Of a DNA stretch of 64,000 nucleotides, positions 20,154-29,928 are shown piece after piece. The notes below the pieces were generated by a model. The model was not told where the DNA came from and made no database searches. It saw nothing but the letters and a program-made list of their open reading frames with translations. Position 1 is the first letter of the stretch, and every line of letters starts with the position of its first letter. The stretch is taken from the NCBI RefSeq assembly GCF_002174125.1, contig NZ_NEXX01000001.1, positions 744,001 to 808,000 of the forward strand. The letters are read 5' to 3'. The stretch comes from Acinetobacter populi. GTDB lineage: Bacteria > Pseudomonadota > Gammaproteobacteria > Pseudomonadales > Moraxellaceae. A program made the translations under genes and the position numbers.

Positions 20154-22940
20154 TTACTCACTGTCCAGTGCTGAGGGCTTATCAAAAAGCTCTACAGTGG
20201 CACTAGGATCAATTAATCTTTGCCATAACTTGCAAACGACTTCTCGGGTATCATGCCAATCCGCGGCTTTAACTTGCAAAGATTGATTTGCAAGTGCCAA
20301 ACGGTGGCTTTCAGCGCGTTCACGTAGATAAGCTTGCGTTAATGCTGTGGCGTCAATGCTTGGTAAGCAGCCTGCTTTGGCAGCATCTTCAAGGATTCGC
20401 ACATTATCTGAGTAATGGGCGAGATCAGGATTCGACCCACTCCATGCCAGTACTGCATACTGTGCCATAAATTCGATGTCAACGATACCACCTGCATCTT
20501 GTTTTAAGTGAAAAATTCCATGTTTTTTTTGTTCATTTGAAGAACCAAGGTGATCTTTCATTTTTTGCCGCATCTTCAGCACTTCTACACGTACTTCATT
20601 TTCATCACGTTTCTGGGTTAAAATTGTTCGACGAAGTGTCTCAAAAGCCTCGCATAATTCCACATTACCCGCAATCGAGCGCGCTCGAACCAACGCCTGA
20701 TGTTCCCATAACCATGCGCTGGCCAGTTGATAATGCTCGAATGCTTTTAAGCTACACACCAGTAATCCGGCTTCGCCATTAGGTCTCAAGCGGGTGTCAA
20801 TCTCATACACACGGCCATCGAGCGTTTGTGTGGTCATCAGGGATAAGAACTTTTGTGCGACCCGCATGGCAAATTCAAGTCCGGTCACGGCCTTTTTACC
20901 ATCGGTTTCCGCTTGTTCCTCATATTGATGAATAAAAACCAGATCAAGATCCGAGCCATATCCCAATTCAATGCCGCCCACTTTGCCATAACCAATGATG
21001 GCAAATCCCAGACGATCTAGACTACAACGTTCACCCGTGCTATCCAGAGGATAACCATGGCGTTTCACCACCATTTGGTAGGATAGATGTAGTGCTGTTT
21101 TTACAGTGATTTCGGCAATATCCGTCAGTACATCCGAGATTCGCATCAATGGGCTTTCGGCCAGAACATCACTGGCTGCGACAGCCAAGACATTGGACTT
21201 TTTAAACAGGCGTAGCACTCGCATAATATCTTCGACTTGATCCAACTCGATACGCAACAATTGTTGCCGTAAGGCCTGTTCCAAGTCCTGTCGACGAGGC
21301 AATTCAAAATCCATCGATAAAAATTCATCCAGCAATACAGGATAATGTGCCAATTCTTCACAAATCCATGGACTAACACTGGCCATTTTAACCAACCGCT
21401 GTAATGCACCACGATTTTCCATCAACATGACGATGTACACACTACGCCGTAAAATCGATTCAATTAGCGGTAATAAGCGCATTAATGCAATTTGAGGATG
21501 TTCGGAGGCGATGACTGCCTGTACCAGATGAGGCCAAAATTGTTGCAACCGTTTCAATGCTGTACTAGGCAAACGCTGCACAGCATTACTGTGCCAAAAC
21601 TCTTCTATACGTTGATAAGCCTCATCATCCAGATAAGGTTGTAAATCGATATGCTCTGATTCGGTAATATTGACATCAGCATCATTAATCCGCTCCTGAA
21701 TTAATGTACTAAAATAAAAACCAACCCGTTCACGCTTTTGATTTAAGACCTGCATAAAGTCTTGCCATGAATCATAATTCAATGCAAAAATCAGCCGTTC
21801 TCTTAAATTTTCATCCTGTGGCAAACTCTGGGTTTGTTGATCCTGCAAAGCCTGAATCGCATGTTCAACCCGTCGCAAGAATAGATAGGCATCTTTTAAT
21901 TCATGATAAGCTGTTTCACTGAGTAAATGATCATCTTTTAAATGCTGCATGGCGACCAGACATTGCCGATCCTGCAACTCCAGACGCGAACCACCGTAAA
22001 TCAGCTGAAAAACCTGTACAATAAATTCAATTTCACGAATACCACCAGCACCCAGCTTGACATCATCCGAGATATTGCGACGAGCGACCTCTTTCTCGAT
22101 CATCGATTTCATTTCACGCATGGCTGAAAATGCGGTGTAATCGACATAACGACGAAACACAAATGGTCGTGCCATTTCCATCAATTCATCACCGGCCTTT
22201 CCGCCGGTTATCACTCTAGCCTTAATCCAGGCATAGCGTTCCCATTCGCGTCCGTGTTGAATCAGATATTTCTCCAACGCTGCATAACTCAGCGCCAGCG
22301 CACTACCATCCCCCCAGGGTCGTAAGCGCATATCTATCCGAAACACAAAACCATCTGCGGTCACCTGATCCAGCAGATTAATGATTTTTTGCCCCCACAA
22401 AATACAGAATTGTTGAACATCGATACACTTACGACCATTGGTTTCACCATTTTCACCAAAGGCAAAAATCAGGTCAATGTCACTGGATAAATTCAGTTCT
22501 TGTGCACCATGCTTGCCCATGGCAATCACGATTAAATCCTGTACCTGTCCATCTTCCCCAATCGGTTCACCATATTTTGCAACCAAAGCCGGACGGGCAA
22601 AATTTTTCGCGGAAATCACACAAGCATCGGCAAAATCGGATAATTCCCGAGTTAAGGTCACGACATCAGTGAGCTGATTACAATCCTGCCAAATCCAGCG
22701 CAGCATAAATCGAGCTCGTAATTGTCGAATACTACGCATCCAACTGGTTTCGTCACTGATATTTTGTAATGTATTTTCGACCCACTGGAAAATTTGACTA
22801 GTATTTAAAGGAAGAAGAAATTGATCTTTGGCATAATCCTGCTGCCAGATACCGTCTAATGTTTGCATCACCTGACAAGCGTATAGACTACAAAATTGCA
22901 CGCGTCTTGCGAAAGAACTTTCCTCATATTGTTGATTCAT
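20154..22940 (-). CDS. glnE: Bifunctional glutamine synthetase adenylyltransferase/deadenylylase
   Basis: 928 residues, full length. Two nucleotidyltransferase domains: the N-terminal one has LSSDIDLIFAFG (deadenylylation), the C-terminal one GYGSDLDLVFIHQ (adenylylation), separated by the regulatory helical region. It tunes glutamine synthetase to nitrogen status with PII. 27 bp upstream of ilvE, likely co-transcribed. Confidence 0.96.
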   Translation of the reverse strand: MNQQYEESSFARRVQFCSLYACQVMQTLDGIWQQDYAKDQFLLPLNTSQIFQWVENTLQNISDETSWMRSIRQLRARFMLRWIWQDCNQLTDVVTLTRELSDFADACVISAKNFARPALVAKYGEPIGEDGQVQDLIVIAMGKHGAQELNLSSDIDLIFAFGENGETNGRKCIDVQQFCILWGQKIINLLDQVTADGFVFRIDMRLRPWGDGSALALSYAALEKYLIQHGREWERYAWIKARVITGGKAGDELMEMARPFVFRRYVDYTAFSAMREMKSMIEKEVARRNISDDVKLGAGGIREIEFIVQVFQLIYGGSRLELQDRQCLVAMQHLKDDHLLSETAYHELKDAYLFLRRVEHAIQALQDQQTQSLPQDENLRERLIFALNYDSWQDFMQVLNQKRERVGFYFSTLIQERINDADVNITESEHIDLQPYLDDEAYQRIEEFWHSNAVQRLPSTALKRLQQFWPHLVQAVIASEHPQIALMRLLPLIESILRRSVYIVMLMENRGALQRLVKMASVSPWICEELAHYPVLLDEFLSMDFELPRRQDLEQALRQQLLRIELDQVEDIMRVLRLFKKSNVLAVAASDVLAESPLMRISDVLTDIAEITVKTALHLSYQMVVKRHGYPLDSTGERCSLDRLGFAIIGYGKVGGIELGYGSDLDLVFIHQYEEQAETDGKKAVTGLEFAMRVAQKFLSLMTTQTLDGRVYEIDTRLRPNGEAGLLVCSLKAFEHYQLASAWLWEHQALVRARSIAGNVELCEAFETLRRTILTQKRDENEVRVEVLKMRQKMKDHLGSSNEQKKHGIFHLKQDAGGIVDIEFMAQYAVLAWSGSNPDLAHYSDNVRILEDAAKAGCLPSIDATALTQAYLRERAESHRLALANQSLQVKAADWHDTREVVCKLWQRLIDPSATVELFDKPSALDSE

Positions 22941-23030
22941 TAGTATGAAAACCTGATAACCTTATATGCTAATCATTCCCGAATTTAGATCGCCTTGCAA
23001 GAACATATCGGAGGTATTAAACATTCAGGT

Positions 23031-24257
23031 TCAAGATATACTTTCACCTATTGGCAAACGCACAATAAATTTTGTCCCCTGCCCCGGTGTCGACTCCACA
23101 TGAATTGAACCGTGGTTTAAATCTAGAAAACGTTTACACAGCACCAGCCCCAAACCAGTTCCTTTCTCCCCAGCTGTCCCTTGCGTACTTGGCACAGTAT
23201 GCTCTCTAAATAACTTGGCAATCTGCTCCGGCGTCATACCAATCCCCTGATCCTGAATGGAAATTTCTACCCATTGCTCATTTTTGATCGCTTTAATCTT
23301 AACGGTTTTATTACGATTGATCGGGGTAAATTTTAATGCATTAGAGGTTAAATTTTGAATCACTGATGTGACCATATTAACATCAGCAAAGGCATAAAGA
23401 TCATCAGCAACGTCATAATCCAAGTGAATCTGTTTTTTAAAAGCAAAAGCATTCAAAAGATCAAACACAAACTGTAAGGTATCAACCACTCTAAAATGTG
23501 AAGGTGTTTGATGAAAACGTCCATTTTCGGCCATGGCCCAATTCAGTAAGTTTTCTAGTAAGCCATAGGTCGATTGCGTCGTATCATGAATATAATCTGC
23601 CAGACGTTGTGCAGCAGCTTCATCCAGTGTTTCTTTCTCATGTGCCAAAATATCAGCACAGCCCAAAATACCATGAAAAGGCGCACGTAAATCATGTGCA
23701 ATGACTGAAAAATATTTGGCGCGCCCAAGATTCATACTCTCTAACTCAGCCATGCGCTGTTGTAGGTGATCATGCTGTAAAAGTTGACAACCACTCTTTT
23801 GACGTTGCTGTATATAGCGTTCAATACACTGCCAAGTCGTATGAGAAAGTTGATGCTGCTGATCAGAAAACAGAATCACAGTAAAATCATATTCAACTGC
23901 ATCAAAAGATAATTTGAGGGAACTTGCGGATTCCAGCTTATGATTAAATAATTTTTCGAGTTTTTGTTTTAAAGTTAAAAATGAAGGCGAGAATACATTC
24001 AACTTAATATGCTGGCCTAATAAGGTAATTTCATCCAAACTCACCTTACTAATAAACGACTCCTGTCCAAGAAATATTTTTACATATTGCTGACCGTTAT
24101 CATAAAAACTATAAAGCGCAAAATCGTATTGACTCAATTCTTTTAATAAATCTACAGTCTCGTCAATAAAATTGGCAAAAGTATGCGCTTCTGCAAACCA
24201 AGTTGAAGAAAAGTCAATTTGAGTGGTTTGATCTGGCACTTGAACTGCAACTTGCAT
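23031..24257 (-). CDS. Soluble sensor histidine kinase
   Basis: 408 residues. H-box FSVIAHDLRAPFHGIL (H188), N-box VIQNLTSNALKFTP, G1 DQGIGMT, F-box and G2 GTGLGLVL are all intact. No membrane segment is visible; residues 1-165 form an unrecognised sensory region. No response regulator gene is adjacent, so the partner is elsewhere. GGGGGCGA precedes the ATG. Confidence 0.88.
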   Translation of the reverse strand: MQVAVQVPDQTTQIDFSSTWFAEAHTFANFIDETVDLLKELSQYDFALYSFYDNGQQYVKIFLGQESFISKVSLDEITLLGQHIKLNVFSPSFLTLKQKLEKLFNHKLESASSLKLSFDAVEYDFTVILFSDQQHQLSHTTWQCIERYIQQRQKSGCQLLQHDHLQQRMAELESMNLGRAKYFSVIAHDLRAPFHGILGCADILAHEKETLDEAAAQRLADYIHDTTQSTYGLLENLLNWAMAENGRFHQTPSHFRVVDTLQFVFDLLNAFAFKKQIHLDYDVADDLYAFADVNMVTSVIQNLTSNALKFTPINRNKTVKIKAIKNEQWVEISIQDQGIGMTPEQIAKLFREHTVPSTQGTAGEKGTGLGLVLCKRFLDLNHGSIHVESTPGQGTKFIVRLPIGESIS

Positions 24258-24492
24258 TTTTCGCCCCCATCAATCCTAGTGTATAAAAAACATTAAGATG
24301 TGTTTGATTGTTCAAAAATCGTTGTTATTGATTAAATCTAACATACCTATAAAAACTTACAAGCTATTTATGCCAAAAAGTGACAAAATTGGGCAACCCT
24401 ATTTAGTTAAACTCTAGCATTAGTATAATCCGTTACTTCACATTTATAATTGACGATATTTTTTATACTTATATTTTTCTGTGCATAAAAAT

Positions 24493-24528
24493 AAAAAAGG
24501 CAATAAAGCTCAATTGAACTTTATTGCC
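24493..24528 (-). terminator. Rho-independent terminator of the carbonic anhydrase gene
   Basis: Stem GGCAATAAAG/CTTTATTGCC, whose loop can pair further through TCAATTGA. On the minus strand it is followed by TTTTTTATTTTT, about 20 bp after the carbonic anhydrase stop. Confidence 0.9.
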
Positions 24529-24547
24529 TATGGATCAAAATAATCTT

Positions 24548-25294
24548 TTAATCTTCAATCACAATACGGCCATTGACGGGTTGTAATGGGCGATTATTTG
24601 CTTCATCTTTCAATACTGCCTTGAATTGTTTTAATTGTTCGGCAGAAATTGTTAAAGGTTGTTTTAATACGATCCAGTTAACGCCTTCAGAACAAGGCGG
24701 TGTAGTTAATGAACCAGAGAAACGATAATATTCACGTTTCTTAGGTAACAGTTTTTCAAGATCCACAGTGTGTGTTAAATCTTTGGCATCATTTTCCTTA
24801 TTGGAAAGATCAGACCAGAGTTTATTCCATTCAGAATTTGGCTGACCCAGTTCAAACATTACTGCAAGCACTGTGAGCTGACCTTCTGCATTGGCATTAA
24901 CAAAATGCAATTCCAGCGGATAGCTTTTACCCTTGATCTGGTTTTCACTTGGGGTGTGGAAATGGAATTGTTTCAGGAAAAATTTCTGATTATCCAATAC
25001 CAGATAATCACTATCATCTTTGGTATTCACCTGAACAGTATGACCATTGAATACAATGTCTTTTGGCGAAACTTTATATTCAATGTCAACTTTATGTTTC
25101 ACAGTACTGGCATAAGTACTATTAATGTTAATTGGGGTTTGATTTTTACCCGCACTACATGTTTTATAATTTTCACTGAGTTCGCCCCAATGTTCTGGAG
25201 AGATGTCTTTGTCATATCCCCAATGGATTGTTTCTGCGGCAAAAGTCATCGAGCTTAAGCAGCAGATGAAGCTACTTAAAAGAATTTTTTTCAT
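24548..25294 (-). CDS. Periplasmic alpha-carbonic anhydrase
   Basis: 248 residues; signal peptide MKKILLSSFICCLSSMTFAA. Zinc ligands H111 and H113 (FHFHTPSEN) and H130 (LELHFVN) are present, as are the opening HWGYDKDISPEHWGEL, the NQTPIN block and SGSLTTPPCSEGVNW. Interconverts CO2 and bicarbonate in the periplasm. AGG 9 nt before ATG. Confidence 0.95.
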   Translation of the reverse strand: MKKILLSSFICCLSSMTFAAETIHWGYDKDISPEHWGELSENYKTCSAGKNQTPININSTYASTVKHKVDIEYKVSPKDIVFNGHTVQVNTKDDSDYLVLDNQKFFLKQFHFHTPSENQIKGKSYPLELHFVNANAEGQLTVLAVMFELGQPNSEWNKLWSDLSNKENDAKDLTHTVDLEKLLPKKREYYRFSGSLTTPPCSEGVNWIVLKQPLTISAEQLKQFKAVLKDEANNRPLQPVNGRIVIED

Positions 25295-25944
25295 GGGAAA
25301 ACCTATTGTGAAAACATATGAGAGATGTTACGAGAACGAAACGAATCATACGCCTATAATGAGATTTTGACTTATGGATTATTTATATAAAAGTTAAACT
25401 ACTATTAGTATTTCTTATAAAAAGTTTTCACTGAAATTAAGCAAGAACCGTATCAGAAAAAAGAAACTAGTTTGAGTAAGAATTAAAAAATCAATTAAAT
25501 CAAAAAATTAGAACACAACTTATTTTTATTAAAATTTTTTAAATTATACGCTTTTATTTAGTAAAAATTGTGACAATTTAATGACTATTTTTTCTTAGCA
25601 TCCATCAATCTCATTAAAGCTATTAAAAATTCATCAAAAAAATTATGCTTCATCCTATATTTTCAATAAAAAATTAGATTATACAGTCTTCAGATCGGTA
25701 ATTTAGACTAAAATATAACCCATCTTAATAATAGGGTTTAAAATTGATTATATTTTGTATGGATTAAATTTAAACAGTATCCAAAAATGTAAATGAGACA
25801 TATTCACAAATAATACAAATTGAGAATATTCTTAATAACCATTTAAATCCTCATTTATATATTTGACATATTTATCCTTCCTTTTTCATCATTTTGTAAA
25901 AATAATATGAATATCTCTTTTTGGAACTTCATTTTAAATTGCGA
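25295..25944. other. 650-bp AT-rich intergenic region
   Basis: No gene, RNA or clear terminator seen. It lies between the 5' end of the carbonic anhydrase gene and the 3' end of the LacI-type gene, so it should hold the carbonic anhydrase promoter. Base composition is markedly more A+T than the flanks. Confidence 0.5.
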
Positions 25945-26934
25945 TTAATACGCAATAGATCTAAGTACTGGTTGGTATAGAACACTGGAGATTCCATCTT
26001 TCTTTAAGAGATTCAGCATTAATTTTGTCAGTTCATATCCCACATCTATTTCTTTAGGAATCTCTATGGTTTGAATATTAGGGGCTGGTAATATCATCTG
26101 TTCCGATAACATACCATAGACGATAATGTTTATATCTTTACCCAGTATTAAACCCGCTTTGGAAATAGCAAGTAATACCCCGATAGCTGCCATATGATTA
26201 TCCACAAAAATCGCTTCTGGTAATACCGCTTGTTCCAAAAGATGTTGGGTGACTAAAAAACCAGAATTTTGCTCAAGACCAATGCGGTACTCTTGTAAGT
26301 GAATGTCTGGATATTGGCTGACTTCATTTTTAAAAGCTTGATACCTTTGCTGGATAAAATTATAAGATAAATCTGCGGCCAAATAAGCGATAGACTGATA
26401 CCCTGCATTAATCAACTGTTTTGCAGCCAGTGCTGCACCATATGCATTGTCCATATCAAACCAAGCATAAGGATAAATAAATTCGTCACTTCTGCCATGT
26501 GCGACAAAAGGAATTTTTCGTTGATACAGATAAGCCAGTCGCTCATCATTAACCTTTGTGCGGGGAACAATAAAGGCATCGACACGCCCCCCCTTAATAA
26601 TCCGTTCATAGGTTGCCAGCTCATGTTCTGGTGGCGCAGAAATAATCAGTAAATCGATACCCTCTTTGGCAAAACATTCGCTCATGGACGAAAGCACATG
26701 CAAATAATTAACATCGCCCAGATCATTCACGGTGGCGGGAAATACGATACCCACCGCATTGGCGCGTCCCAATGCAAGTCCTCTTGCAATTGAATTCGGC
26801 ACATAACCAAGACGATCTGCAACCTGTTTGACTTTAATTTTTGTTTTAGAGGACACTTCGGGATAATCATTTAATGCTCTACTCACTGTGGTAAGAGATA
26901 AACCAAGTTCTTCTGCGATGGCTTTGAGTGACAT
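25945..26934 (-). CDS. LacI-family transcriptional regulator
   Basis: 329 residues from ATG 26934. N-terminal HTH is textbook: SLKAIAEELGLSLTTVSRALNDYPEVSSKTK, then the hinge helix NSIARGLALGRANAVGIV; the rest is a periplasmic-binding-protein-like effector domain with GYQSIAYLA. Divergent from the receptor-sulfatase-transporter operon, with a LacI-type palindrome between, so it very likely controls that operon and senses its substrate or a product. Confidence 0.92.
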   Translation of the reverse strand: MSLKAIAEELGLSLTTVSRALNDYPEVSSKTKIKVKQVADRLGYVPNSIARGLALGRANAVGIVFPATVNDLGDVNYLHVLSSMSECFAKEGIDLLIISAPPEHELATYERIIKGGRVDAFIVPRTKVNDERLAYLYQRKIPFVAHGRSDEFIYPYAWFDMDNAYGAALAAKQLINAGYQSIAYLAADLSYNFIQQRYQAFKNEVSQYPDIHLQEYRIGLEQNSGFLVTQHLLEQAVLPEAIFVDNHMAAIGVLLAISKAGLILGKDINIIVYGMLSEQMILPAPNIQTIEIPKEIDVGYELTKLMLNLLKKDGISSVLYQPVLRSIAY

Positions 26935-27183
26935 TAAATAGATAACCTGAATAATCAATCTTTGTTGTATAGCATTTTATCGAATATCCTTTTATAGAAT
27001 CCAATTATTTTCGTCTAAACTCAGCATAACCACCTTCCGTTAAAAAATCAGTTTTTATCAAAAATAATCAATCTATTACACGAATAAAACCGTTAACTTT
27101 TCAACCAGCACCATTTGTTTATCTATTTTTTAGATGTTGATCCCTATTTTTCTTATTTCAATTTAAAGCCTAAAAGTCACAAA

Positions 27184-27201
27184 ATCCAAAGCGCTTTGGA
27201 T
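27184..27201. promoter_or_regulatory. LacI-type operator
   Basis: Perfect 18-bp palindrome ATCCAAAGCGCTTTGGAT with the central CG step usual for LacI/GalR-family operators. It lies ~160 bp before the receptor ATG and ~250 bp from the regulator start, the only such palindrome seen in the divergent gap (26935-27359). Promoter boxes nearby are not clear enough to call. Confidence 0.85.
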
Positions 27202-27359
27202 TGATACAAAAAATCATTAAGATATTCCCATGATTCAAAATATCTTTCCTATAACAACAAGTTATCTATGAATTATGTATATCTAAAATGAATACTCGCT
27301 CAACAGATAACTTAATTTTTTGCCATGACTTTTGCTATGACCATTTGGGGGTTTGTATC

Positions 27360-29861
27360 ATGATTTTATCCAAGACCAAATTATCTGTTGCTGTGAGTAT
27401 GCTATTAAGTTTTGCAGTTCAAAATAGCCATGCAGACACACAACCGGACACTGCTTCAACGACTACGTCTCCTGCTGTAGAAACGCAATCTACGGAACAG
27501 GTCAAACAGTTGGAAACAATTGTCGTGACAGGTACAGCAAGAAGCAGCGGCATCAGCAAACTGGATGCCGGATTTTCTATTTCCACTGTAAACCAGGAGC
27601 AGATTCAAGAAGTGGCACCTCAAAGCACTGCCGATTTAATGAAAATCGTACCAGGTGTATTTGCCGAAACCTCAGGTGGTGTGGCCGGTTTACATGTCGG
27701 TGTACGGGGGTTCCCACAAAATGGTGGTGGCGGTTTTGCCACTGTACAGCTGGATGGCTCACCAATCTTTGTGCCTGCCACACTGGATTTCCTTGAAGGT
27801 TTTAGTCTATTTCGTATTGATGATACGGTTGAGCGTGTAGAAGTCCTACGCGGTGGTCCGAGCCCGATTTTTTCCAATGGTAATCCAGGTCTTACTGTTA
27901 ACTTCATTCAAAAGAAAGGTAAGGATACCCCAGAAGGAACAGCTGGCATTACTTTAGGCTCTGAAGGATTATATCGTTTTGACGGCTACTATGGCGGTAA
28001 AATTGCTGAAGGCTGGTACGCAACTGTCGGCGGTTTTTATCGTCAAAGTGATGGGATTCGTGATACCCAATATCCTGCTGATGAAGGTGGACAACTCAGT
28101 GCCACTTTAAGTAAACGCTGGGGTGATGGCAATGATTTAACCTTCTATGTGCGAAAAACCCATGACAGCAATGCCTTTTTCACACCAGCTCCGTTACTGT
28201 CCAACAATGGTAAACTGTCAACTTATCCAGGATTTGATCAACGCAAAGATACCTTACAGGGCAACGATCTTCGGCAACTTAATCTGGAAATTGCACCTAA
28301 TCAAACCATCTCAAGAGATTATTCAGATGGCCGTACCATTGATTTGAATTTATTTGGTGCCAATCTCGACTTAAATTTCGATGAATGGACCTTGAGTAAT
28401 CGTGCCAGTTTTCTTAAAGGTACAGCCGATGTGCGTGCCTTATTTACCAGCGCAACGCCTTTAAGTTTAAATGACTATATCAATGGTCGTATTACTGCAG
28501 TCAATGGTTCTGCCAATGTAGTGAATAGTGCAGGTGGATCAGCAACCTCAGGGAGTGCTTCTTTTGCTTCAACCGGTAGTGCCATTACAGATTTATCCCG
28601 ACCAGTTATTGTTGCTGCACTTAATTCAATCGACAAGGACATCGAATCTTTTAGTAATGACTTTCGCTTAAGTCGTAGCTTTGCTGATCATACTGTTACG
28701 TTAGGTGGTTACTTTGCACATTATAGTGTCGATGACTTATGGTATCAGGGCAATAATGTTTTATTGTCAATGGAACCGAATGCCCGTCGTATTAATGTCA
28801 CGCTAGATAATGGGGTACAAATCAGTCGGGATGGTTTTGTCAGTGCCACGACCAATCAAGTTAAAGCGTCTTATAGCGGCAGTAATTATGCTGCATTTCT
28901 GGCAGACGAATGGCAAATCACACCCGATTTAAGACTGGATGCCGGCATTCGTCTGGAACACTATAAAGCGGATGGCAATCGAAACCTCACTACAGCCGGT
29001 GTCGATCTGGATGGTAATCCGCTGACGTTTTATAACAACAGTAGCGTTATTTTAAATGGGGACAAGCTATACTCAAAATTCTCTGATACCAAAACCTCTT
29101 GGACCGTAGGGGCTAATTATTTTCTACAACCTGATCTCAGTGTTTTTGCGCGTCTAAACTCTGGCTATCGTTTTCCCTCACTTGATGATGTTCGCAACTT
29201 AGGTGAAGCAAGTGTAGTACAAAGTATTGATCAGTATGAGCTGGGTTTAAAAACCATTAACTCATTGTATGATCTGGCGCTCACTGCATTTTTAAATGAA
29301 TTTGATGGACAGACTTACACTCAGCAAATTGTAGATCCCAATACCAACCAGCAAACTACCATTAATTCAATTGCTGGTTCCCGGACTTATGGCCTAGAAC
29401 TAGAAGCAGCCCTGCGCCCAACTGATCGTCTGGAATTACGTCTGAATACCACATGGTTAAATGGTGAATTTAAAGATGTCGTCGACAGTAGCAATCCTGC
29501 CTTTAAAAATGGCAATGAAGTGCAACGTCAACCCTCTGTACAGGTTCGTTTCACACCAAGTTATTATATTCCGCTGAATTTTGCCGATTTATCGCTATAT
29601 GGCACCTATAGCTATCTGGGTAGCCGTTATTCGGATATCAATAATTTGCAATCTTTGCCGTCTTACCAGACTGTAGATTTAGGGGCAAAACTGGACTTCG
29701 GCCAATGGGATTTACGTTTTACCGGCAGTAATATCACCAATGAACTAGGATTAACTGAAGGGAATCCGCGTGTTGCAGGCTCAGCCAATGTAAATAATGT
29801 GGTGATGGGACGCTCACTATTTGGACGTGAATACCAGTTGGCCTTACGTTATCGTTTCTAA
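27360..29861 (+). CDS. TonB-dependent outer-membrane receptor
   Basis: 833 residues from ATG 27360, chosen because GGGGG lies 10 nt upstream and a signal peptide (MILSKTKLSVAVSMLLSFAV) follows at once. TonB-box-like LETIVVTGTA, plug domain (STADLMKIVPGVFAETSGG...VRGF) and a 22-strand-type barrel ending in YQLALRYRF. No N-terminal signalling domain. First gene of an operon that continues with a sulfatase and CUT1 transporter, so it should import the operon's sulfated substrate rather than a siderophore; that is inference. Confidence 0.9.
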   Translation: MILSKTKLSVAVSMLLSFAVQNSHADTQPDTASTTTSPAVETQSTEQVKQLETIVVTGTARSSGISKLDAGFSISTVNQEQIQEVAPQSTADLMKIVPGVFAETSGGVAGLHVGVRGFPQNGGGGFATVQLDGSPIFVPATLDFLEGFSLFRIDDTVERVEVLRGGPSPIFSNGNPGLTVNFIQKKGKDTPEGTAGITLGSEGLYRFDGYYGGKIAEGWYATVGGFYRQSDGIRDTQYPADEGGQLSATLSKRWGDGNDLTFYVRKTHDSNAFFTPAPLLSNNGKLSTYPGFDQRKDTLQGNDLRQLNLEIAPNQTISRDYSDGRTIDLNLFGANLDLNFDEWTLSNRASFLKGTADVRALFTSATPLSLNDYINGRITAVNGSANVVNSAGGSATSGSASFASTGSAITDLSRPVIVAALNSIDKDIESFSNDFRLSRSFADHTVTLGGYFAHYSVDDLWYQGNNVLLSMEPNARRINVTLDNGVQISRDGFVSATTNQVKASYSGSNYAAFLADEWQITPDLRLDAGIRLEHYKADGNRNLTTAGVDLDGNPLTFYNNSSVILNGDKLYSKFSDTKTSWTVGANYFLQPDLSVFARLNSGYRFPSLDDVRNLGEASVVQSIDQYELGLKTINSLYDLALTAFLNEFDGQTYTQQIVDPNTNQQTTINSIAGSRTYGLELEAALRPTDRLELRLNTTWLNGEFKDVVDSSNPAFKNGNEVQRQPSVQVRFTPSYYIPLNFADLSLYGTYSYLGSRYSDINNLQSLPSYQTVDLGAKLDFGQWDLRFTGSNITNELGLTEGNPRVAGSANVNNVVMGRSLFGREYQLALRYRF

Positions 29862-29928
29862 ACTGTTTTGGCAGCAGTTTACGGACAGCTGCCCGATTTA
29901 ATTTCTCTAGTATGAAGTTGTTATTGCC

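Noticed and set aside
27288..27359. Longer N-terminus of the TonB-dependent receptor
   Set aside because: It would bury the signal peptide; ATG 27360 has GGGGG upstream and starts the signal peptide directly.
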